Below are positions 24,615 through 31,865 of a DNA stretch of 42,792 nt, piece by piece; position 1 is the first letter of the stretch, and each line of letters begins with the position of its first letter. The stretch comes from Bacteroidetes bacterium UBA4408 (GTDB lineage: Bacteria; Bacteroidota; Bacteroidia; UBA4408): positions 1 to 42,792 of the forward strand of contig DGQS01000133.1 in NCBI GenBank assembly GCA_002389785.1, in the 5' to 3' direction. The notes beneath the pieces are model-generated. The model did no database searches, was not told the origin of the DNA, and worked only from the letters and a program-made list of their open reading frames with translations. The translations under genes and the position numbers were made by a program.

Positions 24615-24989
24615 TTTTTTTTGGGTTTTAAATTGAATTAAAAATTTTGTTGTTGCTTCAGTAGCAAATTGCATTCGTAATTTGTATGATGAGGTTATTA
24701 GAGTAAGCTGTTAGTTTTACTCGCTCAGGTGGGAAATTCAGGCTATTGAGAATAAAACGCTGCAAGAGTAGTATAATAATGCAGCGCATAAAATTGTTTT
24801 TTATTGAATAGGATATTTTATTATTTAAACAAGAAATTGTAGGAGTTGAAAATGGAGAGCATCGGGAATCTCTTTATTTATAATGGATGCGTGAGTCAAA
24901 GATTTTTTCACGCAAGAATTTATTCCATCATCAAAATTAAATTATTGGTACTATTAAAACACTGGTTTTATCGATTAAACGTACAACAA

Positions 24990-25007
24990 TAAATGTTTAA
25001 ACATTTA
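24990..25007. promoter_or_regulatory. Perfect 18-bp palindrome, possible operator
   Basis: TAAATGTTTAAACATTTA is its own reverse complement. Its half, AAATGTTTAA, recurs in direct orientation at 25042-25051. Its position in a divergent gap fits an operator, although AT-rich palindromes can arise by chance. Confidence 0.4.
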
Positions 25008-25055
25008 ATTTGTTCAATGAAATCGAGTATTTACCACCTCAAAATGTTTAATTAA

Positions 25056-25071
25056 TGTGATGCGTGTTACA
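25056..25071. promoter_or_regulatory. CRP-like binding site
   Basis: TGTGA-TGCGTG-TTACA differs from the classical TGTGA-N6-TCACA by one base. It is 160 bases before the gene at 25231 and in the same region as a Crp/Fnr regulator gene (21162). Whether that regulator uses this sequence is unknown. Confidence 0.35.
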
Positions 25072-25230
25072 AGTATAAATTGCAATTGCTTTTTATTCCA
25101 ATTCAAGTGTAAAAATTTCCCATCCCGCTTTTTTAAAATTGCCAGGGTACTTCGTGTTGCTTTTTTTGCATCAGTAATTTTTTTGTGAGCATTCACTAAA
25201 CACATTAATAGTAACCTAAAAACTAATAAC

Positions 25231-26088
25231 ATGAAACTAAAGAGATTTTACCCCCTAGCAATTTTTATTGGTGTAGCAGTAATTGCAACTGCTGATATCT
25301 TATCAGATAATGGAAAGGCCGGAAGAACGGGTTCTCCGGGAGAAACCAACTGCACCGGTTGTCATAATTCGTATGCACTTGGAGCAGGTGGTGGTGCATT
25401 AACTATCACTGCTTCCAACATGCCCAACTGGCAATATGTTCCCGGACAGGTTTATCATCTTACAGCTACTGTAACACGTAGTGGAAATTCACTCTTCGGA
25501 ATTGGATTCGAAGCATTAAAAGCAAATGGAAATACTCCAGCCGGAACTTTTACAATTACCAATACGGCGTCAACAACTATTAAATCGGTAACAGTTAGTG
25601 GTACATCACGACCGAATGTGGTACACAAATTAAATGGAGGAACCGGAAGCGGGAGTAAAGCATTTACCTTCGATTGGACAGCACCTGCAACCAACGTGGG
25701 TAACATTGTTTTTTATGCTTCAGGAAATGCGTGTAATAATAATGGAAGCGAATTTGGAGATTATGTATATGTTGCTAGCCAAACTATCACACCGGCAGTT
25801 ACAACAGGTATTACCTCAAATGACAATGCAAAAGGAAATTTGAAAGTGTATCCGAATCCTGTGCATGACAATTTAACGGTTGAATACTTTATTGAAAATC
25901 CTTCACAAGTGCAGCTTTCGCTTATTTCTTTAGCTGGGAATAAAATAGTGACCTTATTGAATGAAACTCAATTTGGAGGCAATTACATTCAAAATTTTAA
26001 TATTGGTGACAAGGTTTCGAAAGGAGTTTATTTGATATGCATTGAAGCAAATGGAAAGCGAGAAACAAAAAAAATTAGTGTGAATTAA
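25231..26088 (+). CDS. T9SS-secreted CXXCH protein, reeler-like (choice-of-anchor V type)
   Basis: 285 residues. A signal peptide of about 21 residues (MKLKRFYPLAIFIGVAVIAT) is followed by GKAGRTGSPGETNCTGCHNS, in which C41-T-G-C44-H45 is a standard c-type heme motif. A beta-rich domain follows (about 55-190; WQYVPGQVYHLTATV, FEALKANGNTPAGTF, FTFDWTAPATNVGNIVFYAS), as in reeler or choice-of-anchor V proteins. The end, LKVYPNPVHDNLTVEYF to KGVYLICIEANGKRETKKIS, is a T9SS sorting domain. The protein would therefore carry one heme to the cell surface. A heme-motif lipoprotein (29 bases on) and a barrel protein follow in the same direction. Confidence 0.85.
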   Translation: MKLKRFYPLAIFIGVAVIATADILSDNGKAGRTGSPGETNCTGCHNSYALGAGGGALTITASNMPNWQYVPGQVYHLTATVTRSGNSLFGIGFEALKANGNTPAGTFTITNTASTTIKSVTVSGTSRPNVVHKLNGGTGSGSKAFTFDWTAPATNVGNIVFYASGNACNNNGSEFGDYVYVASQTITPAVTTGITSNDNAKGNLKVYPNPVHDNLTVEYFIENPSQVQLSLISLAGNKIVTLLNETQFGGNYIQNFNIGDKVSKGVYLICIEANGKRETKKISVN

Positions 26089-26117
26089 TTGCATACATTT
26101 TTTTAAAACTAATACCC

Positions 26118-26534
26118 ATGAGAACTATCAGCACCAAACGGCAATCTATCGACAGGTTAAAAAGAGTTACACTGGCAATTTTGATTCTGTATATTTTAGC
26201 ATTACTAAGTTCCTGCGAATACAATACAGTAGAAGTTGAACTTCCGGAAGGAAGCATTAATCCTTGCGATACTGCTACAGTTTCATTTTCAACAGATGTA
26301 ACTGCAATATTAACCAGTAAATGTGCCACAACCGGCTGTCATGATGGTACAGGTGATGATCCTAATTTGTCAAGTAATCTGTATACAAATTTGGAATCTT
26401 CTATAGGTGATGGCAAATTTAAAACGAAGGTAATCGACCAACGAACTATGCCTCCTGCGGGTTCAACACCACTCAGCAATTCAGAATACATGATTTTGAA
26501 ATGCTGGTTTGAGAATGGCCATTCAAACAACTAA
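26118..26534 (+). CDS. Lipoprotein with an expanded cytochrome c heme motif (CX4CH)
   Basis: 138 residues. The N-terminus is longer and charged (MRTISTKRQSIDRLKRV) before the membrane stretch ending LALLSSC, with C33 as the lipid site. TVSFSTDVTAILTSKCATTG leads to C69-x4-C74-H75. QRTMPPAGSTPLSNSEYMIL carries M111 in an MPP motif and the last helix, as in small cytochrome c-like domains of the planctomycete type. It is the third member of the family seen at 20192 and 20604. The T9SS heme protein is 29 bases upstream and a barrel gene 59 bases downstream, so one transcript is likely. Confidence 0.72.
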   Translation: MRTISTKRQSIDRLKRVTLAILILYILALLSSCEYNTVEVELPEGSINPCDTATVSFSTDVTAILTSKCATTGCHDGTGDDPNLSSNLYTNLESSIGDGKFKTKVIDQRTMPPAGSTPLSNSEYMILKCWFENGHSNN

Positions 26535-26593
26535 AAAAAATAAATGACAATTCAATTTGATTTCGTAAAATTGCTGTGTAATACTTATTTCTT

Positions 26594-27493
26594 ATGATAA
26601 AAAAAATTGCAACTGCACTATTTCTTACTTTAATTTTAAGCAACATCCAAGCTGCCTATGCACAGGATGATATGGAAGCATTGATGAATGCAACTGAAGC
26701 TCCCAAAAAGAAAGAATTCACAACTGCTACTTTCAAAGGTACTCGCTTAATAAATTTACATACCATAGAAGTGGCCGGTAAAAGAAGCCTTGACTTTCGA
26801 ATTTCTCATCGTTTTGGTGCCCTTAACGGAGGTTTGAATGAAGCTTTTGGATTAGATGGAGGTGCAAGTATACGATTGGGTCTTGAATACAGTTATGATG
26901 GTCGTTTGCAGTTTGGGGTTGGAAGAACCAACATTGACAAAACCGGTGATTTATTTGCTAAATACCGACTATTGCGCCAAACTACTAATAATTCTATGCC
27001 TTTGAGCATGACGCTTTTTGCAGGAATGTATTATACTATGGCAAAAGATCCTAACAAGGCAATCAGTGGTATTGATAAATATTCAAATCAAAATAATCGA
27101 TTATCCTACGCCTATCAATTGATTATCGGTCGAAAATTTTCTGAGCGTTTCTCTTTTCAGGTAGCACCCACCATGGTGCATTTTAATTTAGTTGAAAAGC
27201 TAAGCGATAGCAATGATATGTATGCAGTTTGTGCTGCAACACGATTTAAGTTTACACGTCGTTTTGCATTAACCGCTGAATATTGCTGGAGGGCAACTGA
27301 ATGGAGTCGTGATACTTATTACGATTCATTTGCGGTTGGACTCGACATTGAAACAGGAGGACACGTATTTCAATTGCAATTTGTAAACTCATTGGGTGTT
27401 TTAGAAAATCAATTTATCCCTAAAACAACTACAAAATGGAGCAATGCAGGTGTACGCCTTGGATTCAATATTTCAAGAGTATTTAGTTTATAA
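26594..27493 (+). CDS. Outer-membrane beta-barrel, DUF5777-like
   Basis: 299 residues with signal peptide MIKKIATALFLTLILSNIQA cut near AYAQD. After a short acidic lead (DDMEALMNATEAPKKKEF) the rest is a run of amphipathic strands ending in aromatic residues, for example RSLDFRISHRFGALNGGLNE, RLQFGVGRTNIDKTGDLFAK, LSYAYQLIIGRKF and GVRLGFNISRVFSL, whose final residues are barrel-like. DUF5777 barrels have about this length and are often placed beside cytochrome-type genes in Bacteroidota (recalled knowledge, not checked). It closes the heme-motif group, and a terminator at 27511-27543 follows. A pore that lets heme proteins pass electrons through the outer membrane is conceivable. Confidence 0.8.
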   Translation: MIKKIATALFLTLILSNIQAAYAQDDMEALMNATEAPKKKEFTTATFKGTRLINLHTIEVAGKRSLDFRISHRFGALNGGLNEAFGLDGGASIRLGLEYSYDGRLQFGVGRTNIDKTGDLFAKYRLLRQTTNNSMPLSMTLFAGMYYTMAKDPNKAISGIDKYSNQNNRLSYAYQLIIGRKFSERFSFQVAPTMVHFNLVEKLSDSNDMYAVCAATRFKFTRRFALTAEYCWRATEWSRDTYYDSFAVGLDIETGGHVFQLQFVNSLGVLENQFIPKTTTKWSNAGVRLGFNISRVFSL

Positions 27494-27510
27494 CCGGAAT
27501 TGCGAGTTTT

Positions 27511-27545
27511 AAAAAACGCACAGCTTAACGTTGTGCGTTTTTTAT
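27511..27545. terminator. Bidirectional terminator between the barrel gene and xdhC
   Basis: AAAAAACGCACA (27511-27522) pairs perfectly with TGTGCGTTTTTT (27532-27543) around a 9-base loop. The stem overlaps the last codons of the convergent xdhC gene. Confidence 0.9.
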
Positions 27546-28490
27546 TTTAATTATTTCGGCAGCAATGCTAATTGCAATTTCTTCAGGTGTTTCGCTCTTA
27601 ATATCCAATCCTATTGGAGCGTGTAATTGAGAAATTAGTTCAGAAGAAATTCCGTCTAGTAACAATTCATCCTGCAGTTTTTTTATTTTTGATTTGCTTC
27701 CCAGTACTCCTAAATAACAAAATTTCTTGTCTATTAATTTTCTCAAAACCGCAGCATCTGTGCGATATCCATGTGTCATAACCACCAAGTAAATCATGCT
27801 GCCGGATGGAATTAACTTATCCATCTCATCAAAATTTTTTACTTCTTCCAATCGATTAGCAAAGGTATTTTGACGCATGGTATTTAAATTTTTGCGTTCA
27901 TCAATTACATGAATAAAAAAATCCAAGCGACTCATTACTTCGCTTAAAGCAAAACTGCAATGCCCTCCGCCAATGATGTACAAAAAATTTTTATAGCCTA
28001 ACTTTTCTTCATACTCCCATATTATTTCCGATTTTTTTTCGAAGCGATAATTCTGCTCCGGAATTAATTTTTCGTAAAAACAAATACCATCAGAGTTAAT
28101 TTCTAATAATCCATTTTTTGTTTGTTGTAACGTATTCAGGATGCTATAAATGTGTTTGGTATCTTTTTCCTGAATCTTGTATATAAAAATTGTTTGCTCG
28201 CCACTGCAAATCATACCACTTTGATTTCCCGGAGCCGATTTTTGATGTATTTGTTTTTTAGTAAGTGCTTTGTCCGGGAATACCTTTAATTTTTCTTTAG
28301 CAAGTTCTACTAATTTATGTTCCATGATACCACCACCAATTGAACCATAAATTTCGGTGTATGTAACAGCCATTTTAAAACCTTGTCTTCCAGGGCTGCT
28401 TCCTTCACTTTCAAGTACACACATAAATACAACCGGATTTTTTTTCTCCAATTGATCAGCGATAAACTGCCATAATTTTAGTTCTTTCAT
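27525..28490 (-). CDS. xdhC: XdhC/CoxI-family protein
   Basis: 321 residues from ATG 28490. The N-terminal XdhC domain shows ESEGSSPGRQGFKMAV, IYGSIGGGIMEHKLVELA and SGMICSGEQTIFIYK. The C-terminal Rossmann domain has FLYIIGGGHCSFALSEVM, HVIDERKN and VVMTHGYRTDAAVLRKLI, then YLGVLGSKSKIKKL and the late APIGLDIKSETPEEIAISIA AEI signature. XdhC binds and delivers the sulfurated molybdenum cofactor to xanthine dehydrogenase. Its partner subunit gene is 5 kb away at 33308-35557, on the same strand, with the allantoin operon between. It is divergent from allB with 72 bases between the starts. Confident call. Confidence 0.9.
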   Translation of the reverse strand: MKELKLWQFIADQLEKKNPVVFMCVLESEGSSPGRQGFKMAVTYTEIYGSIGGGIMEHKLVELAKEKLKVFPDKALTKKQIHQKSAPGNQSGMICSGEQTIFIYKIQEKDTKHIYSILNTLQQTKNGLLEINSDGICFYEKLIPEQNYRFEKKSEIIWEYEEKLGYKNFLYIIGGGHCSFALSEVMSRLDFFIHVIDERKNLNTMRQNTFANRLEEVKNFDEMDKLIPSGSMIYLVVMTHGYRTDAAVLRKLIDKKFCYLGVLGSKSKIKKLQDELLLDGISSELISQLHAPIGLDIKSETPEEIAISIAAEIIKIKNAQR

Positions 28491-28527
28491 CTTTAACAGC
28501 AAATAGCGAATCTAAAATTAAGTTTTC

Positions 28528-28535
28528 TATTTTTG
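28528..28535 (+). promoter_or_regulatory. Likely -7 element for the allantoin operon
   Basis: TATTTTTG fits TAnnTTTG. Transcription would start near 28542 and favours ATG 28563 over the upstream TTG at 28533 as the allB start. The region also serves as the xdhC upstream region. Confidence 0.5.
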
Positions 28536-28562
28536 TTGACAACGCAACAAGTGATTATTCCG

Positions 28563-29912
28563 ATGAAGTCAACATTATTCGCCATAAAAGGAAACAATAT
28601 TCTTTGTCCGGATGGATTTAATAAAGGTATACTGCTAATTGATGGAGCTAAAATAGTTGACTTTGTAGATCAACTCCCGGTGAACTATGAAGGAAAAATA
28701 ATAGATGCTGCTGAACGAATTGTAATGCCGGGTTTAATCGATTGCCATGTGCACATCAATGAACCAGGACGCAGCCATTGGGAAGGCTTCGATACAGCCA
28801 CAAAAGCAGCCGCTGCTGGAGGTATCACAAGCATGGTCGAAATGCCGCTAAATGCTACCCCTGTTACAACTAACCGCAAAAATTTTGAAATTAAGTTAAA
28901 AGCTGCCGCTAATAAATTGCATGTAAATTGTGGATTTTGGGGAGGTGTAGTACCCGACAATGAGCATGAATTAAACGATTTACTCGAAAGCGGTGTGTTT
29001 GGATTAAAAGCATTTTTAACTCATTCAGGTATCGATGACTTTCCAAATACAACAGCATCGCATCTTCGCAAGGCTTTATTAATTCTTAAGAAGCACAACA
29101 AACCATTGCTTGTACATTGTGAATTAGATGAACCGCATCATGATTCTCATCTGCTGGAAAAGTCACCAAACAGCTATCAGGCTTATTTAAAATCGCGACC
29201 AAAAAGTTGGGAAAACAAGGCGGTTCAATTAATGATTGACTTATGCAGAGAGACGCAGTCAGCCGTACATTTAGTACATATTTCTTCAGCCGAAGCCTTG
29301 CCTTTAATTCGTGCAGCTAAGCTCGAAGGACTTCCGATTACAGCCGAAACTTGTCCACAGTATTTGTGCCTTTTTGCTGAAATGATTCCGGATGGAGCTA
29401 CACAATATAAATGCGCACCACCCATTCGTGAAAAGCAAAACAACGAACTCTTGTGGGAAGCACTCAAAGATGGAACGCTTGATTTTATTGTAACCGATCA
29501 TTCTCCTGCACCTCCGGATATAAAGGAAACCAGCTCGGGTAATTTTGCAAAAGCATGGGGAGGTATTGCCGGATTACAATTTCTGTTACCACTAATTTTT
29601 ACTGCTGCAAAAGAACGTGGATTTACTGTTGAACAGCTAGCTAAATTAACTTCCCTGCATGTGGCACAATTTATTGGTATGGCTGAAACTAAAGGAAAGT
29701 TGCAAAAAGGATACGATGCAGATATTGTGTGTTGGGATCAAACAAAAAGTTTTACGGTTAAACAAGACTTAATTCACCACCGTCATAAAATTTGCCCTTA
29801 TGAAGGAATGAACTTGTTGGGAGTTGTTGAACAATGCTGGGTTGCCGGTGAATTGGTTTTCGATAAGGGAAATTTTTTACATTTGGAACAAGGGAAAATA
29901 CTGCTTAAATAG
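28563..29912 (+). CDS. allB: Allantoinase
   Basis: 449 residues from ATG 28563. A cyclic amidohydrolase with the dinuclear metal site: GLIDCHVHINEPGRSHWEGF (HxH), GLKAFLTHSG (the lysine that is carboxylated), LLVHCELDEPH, VHLVHISSAEA and FIVTDHSPAPPD (the catalytic aspartate). EPGRSHWEGFDTATKAAAAG and the GNFAKAWGGIAGLQ segment are characteristic of allantoinase rather than dihydroorotase. It opens allantoin to allantoate. It is the first gene of a five-gene operon with allantoicase, uraD, uraH and a HpcH-like gene. The frame is open for ten codons upstream, but they lie before the likely transcript start. Confidence 0.95.
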   Translation: MKSTLFAIKGNNILCPDGFNKGILLIDGAKIVDFVDQLPVNYEGKIIDAAERIVMPGLIDCHVHINEPGRSHWEGFDTATKAAAAGGITSMVEMPLNATPVTTNRKNFEIKLKAAANKLHVNCGFWGGVVPDNEHELNDLLESGVFGLKAFLTHSGIDDFPNTTASHLRKALLILKKHNKPLLVHCELDEPHHDSHLLEKSPNSYQAYLKSRPKSWENKAVQLMIDLCRETQSAVHLVHISSAEALPLIRAAKLEGLPITAETCPQYLCLFAEMIPDGATQYKCAPPIREKQNNELLWEALKDGTLDFIVTDHSPAPPDIKETSSGNFAKAWGGIAGLQFLLPLIFTAAKERGFTVEQLAKLTSLHVAQFIGMAETKGKLQKGYDADIVCWDQTKSFTVKQDLIHHRHKICPYEGMNLLGVVEQCWVAGELVFDKGNFLHLEQGKILLK

Positions 29913-29965
29913 TAATACAGTTATTTTACCGGATTGTAATTTAAAAGGGTTTAATTTGAATAAAT

Positions 29966-30997
29966 ATGAAAAGTGTTGTAGAAATAATAAAAGAGCAACC
30001 CAAATTTTGTAGCTATACAAATCTCGCTTCGGGACGACTTGGAGCTGAAGCTTTGCTTTGCAGCGACGATTTTTTTGCTGAAATGCAAAATTTGGTCTTA
30101 CCTGGAAGAGGGATATTTATTGCCGATAAATACACTGACCGCGGAAAGTGGATGGATGGATGGGAAAGCCGAAGAAAGCGAACTGAAGGTCACGATTGGT
30201 GCATTGTTAAATTGGCAACACATGGAATTATTCACGGATTAGATATTGACACTAATTATTTTTTAGGCAACCATCCACCATTTGCTTCTGTCGAAGCTTG
30301 TACAATCAACACTAAGCTGGAGGCCACATCTTTGAATGATGATACAATACAGTGGAAAGAAATTTTGCCGAAAGTAGCATTAGACGCTGGTAGTCAAAAC
30401 TTTTTTGAAATTGCAGATAAATCAATTTATACTCATTTGAAGTTACACATATATCCGGATGGTGGAGTTGCTAGATTAAAAGTGTATGGGGAGGTTGTGA
30501 AAGATTGGAAAAGCCTTCAGCCAGATGAAATTGTTGATTTAGCCTCAGCACTAAATGGAGCAAAATCGGTGCTTTGCAACGATATGTTTTTTTCGCACAT
30601 GGATAATTTACTCCTACCCGGACGTGGCATTAACATGGGCGATGGTTGGGAAACCAAGCGAAACCGCACTCCCAATAATCGGGATTGGGTTATTGTTCGA
30701 CTAGCCCATGCAGGTACTATAAAGCAAGTATTAATTGATACCTGTCATTTTAAAGGAAATTATCCTGATGCTTGTATGATTGAAGGTACTACTATCAAAC
30801 CGGAGGATGAAACAAAATTGACATCAACAGAAATTAACTGGACTACAGTTTTGCCAAAAGTAAAATTGAATGCCGATTTTGAACATTATTTTGAAAAGGA
30901 AGTGGAAAATCATGGCCCTTTTACTCATGTACGATTGTCGATTTTTCCTGATGGAGGAATTAGCCGCATGCGGTTATTTGGAAATGCTAAATTGTAG
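29966..30997 (+). CDS. alc: Allantoicase
   Basis: 343 residues made of two homologous halves, as in known allantoicases. Each half has the same order of motifs: NLASGRLGAEALLCSDDFF with WMDGWESRRKRTEGHDWCIV in the first, and DLASALNGAKSVLCNDMFF with MGDGWETKRNRTPNNRDWVI in the second. HLKLHIYPDGGVARLKVYG and HVRLSIFPDGGISRMRLFG close the two halves. The enzyme splits allantoate into ureidoglycolate and urea. It is 53 bases after allB and 2 bases before uraD, so cotranscription is almost certain. A ureidoglycolate lyase, the next expected enzyme, is not found in this window. Confidence 0.96.
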   Translation: MKSVVEIIKEQPKFCSYTNLASGRLGAEALLCSDDFFAEMQNLVLPGRGIFIADKYTDRGKWMDGWESRRKRTEGHDWCIVKLATHGIIHGLDIDTNYFLGNHPPFASVEACTINTKLEATSLNDDTIQWKEILPKVALDAGSQNFFEIADKSIYTHLKLHIYPDGGVARLKVYGEVVKDWKSLQPDEIVDLASALNGAKSVLCNDMFFSHMDNLLLPGRGINMGDGWETKRNRTPNNRDWVIVRLAHAGTIKQVLIDTCHFKGNYPDACMIEGTTIKPEDETKLTSTEINWTTVLPKVKLNADFEHYFEKEVENHGPFTHVRLSIFPDGGISRMRLFGNAKL

Positions 30998-30999
30998 AA

Positions 31000-31503
31000 A
31001 TGAAGTTAGAAGAATTTAATCAGCTATCGAAGGCAGTTGCAAGTAAGGAATTGGAAAAATGTTGCGGTGCCTCTAAATGGGTGAATTTGCTGGTCGAAAA
31101 AAGACCTTTTTTATCGATTGAAGAATTGAAAATGGCTTCCGATGAATGCTGGCAGCAATGTGATACAAAAGATTATTTAGAAGCATTTAGCCATCATCCC
31201 AAAATAGGAGACCGCTCCTCGTTGGAGCAGAAATTTGCCTCTACGCATAAATGGGCATCTAGCGAGCAATCAAGTGTTTTGGATGCTAACACTAATATAA
31301 TTGATCAACTGGCTAAAGGAAATGAAGCATATGAACATAAATTTGGATTTATATTTATTGTTTGTGCAACCGGCAAATCAGCAGAAGAAATGCTCGACTT
31401 ATTGACACAAAGATTAACCAATGCGCCGGAAAAAGAAATACAGATTGCCGCCGCAGAACAACAAAAAATAACCCATATTCGAATTAATAAATTACTGGAA
31501 TGA
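31000..31503 (+). CDS. uraD: 2-oxo-4-hydroxy-4-carboxy-5-ureidoimidazoline decarboxylase
   Basis: 167 residues, all-helical. The family signature is present: EAFSHHPKIGDRSSLEQKFA, where SHHPKIGD holds the catalytic histidine, then SSEQSSV, NEAYEHKFGFIFIVCATGKS and the closing EQQKITHIRINKLLE. The enzyme decarboxylates the product of 5-hydroxyisourate hydrolysis to S-allantoin. The next gene, uraH, encodes the enzyme that acts just before it and starts inside the uraD stop codon (ATGA overlap at 31500-31503), so the two are translationally coupled. Confidence 0.95.
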   Translation: MKLEEFNQLSKAVASKELEKCCGASKWVNLLVEKRPFLSIEELKMASDECWQQCDTKDYLEAFSHHPKIGDRSSLEQKFASTHKWASSEQSSVLDANTNIIDQLAKGNEAYEHKFGFIFIVCATGKSAEEMLDLLTQRLTNAPEKEIQIAAAEQQKITHIRINKLLE

Positions 31504-31838
31504 GTCAACTTACTACCCATATTTTAGATACCTGTTTAGGAAAACCTGCTGAGGGAATTGAAGTTTATCTCGCACAAAAAAATTCTGGAGAATGGAACGT
31601 TATTTCCAAAGGAATTTCAAACAAAGATGGAAGAATCACTGACTTACTTTCCGACAAAGTAATTTTAGCTCCGGGAATATACCGTCTTCAATTCGAAACT
31701 GGTGCATATTTTAAAAGACTTCAAACCACTGCATTTTATCCTTCTGTTAGCATTGAATTTGAAATAAGCGATGCATCGCATTACCATGTTCCCTTGTTGT
31801 TAAACCCATACGGATATAGCACCTACAGAGGATCTTGA
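31500..31838 (+). CDS. uraH: 5-Hydroxyisourate hydrolase (transthyretin-like)
   Basis: 112 residues, the usual length. HILDTCLGKPAEGIEVYL is the N-terminal strand with the catalytic histidine, GRITDLLSDKVILAPGIYRL is the central signature, and HYHVPLLLNPYGYSTYRGS at the end carries the diagnostic C-terminal YRGS tetrapeptide. It hydrolyses 5-hydroxyisourate, the product of uricase or of chemical oxidation. No uricase gene is in the window, so the source of its substrate is open. It overlaps uraD by 4 bases. Confidence 0.96.
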   Translation: MSQLTTHILDTCLGKPAEGIEVYLAQKNSGEWNVISKGISNKDGRITDLLSDKVILAPGIYRLQFETGAYFKRLQTTAFYPSVSIEFEISDASHYHVPLLLNPYGYSTYRGS

Positions 31839-31865
31839 GATTAATAAAAACAAAAAAACAATACG

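Larger units (their letters stand above)
24615..25230. other. Divergent regulatory gap
   Basis: 616 bases between divergently read genes. No gene is supported; an open stretch on the minus strand at 25014-25232 has no family features. It holds a 7-bp hairpin (TGCGTGA 24888-24894 with TCACGCA 24908-24914), an 18-bp perfect palindrome (24990-25007), a half copy of it (25042-25051) and a CRP-like site (25056-25071). The sequence is otherwise AT-rich. Confidence 0.6.

Noticed and set aside
25014..25232. 72-residue gene on the minus strand
   Set aside because: Low-complexity AT-rich frame without family marks, overlapping likely regulatory sites.
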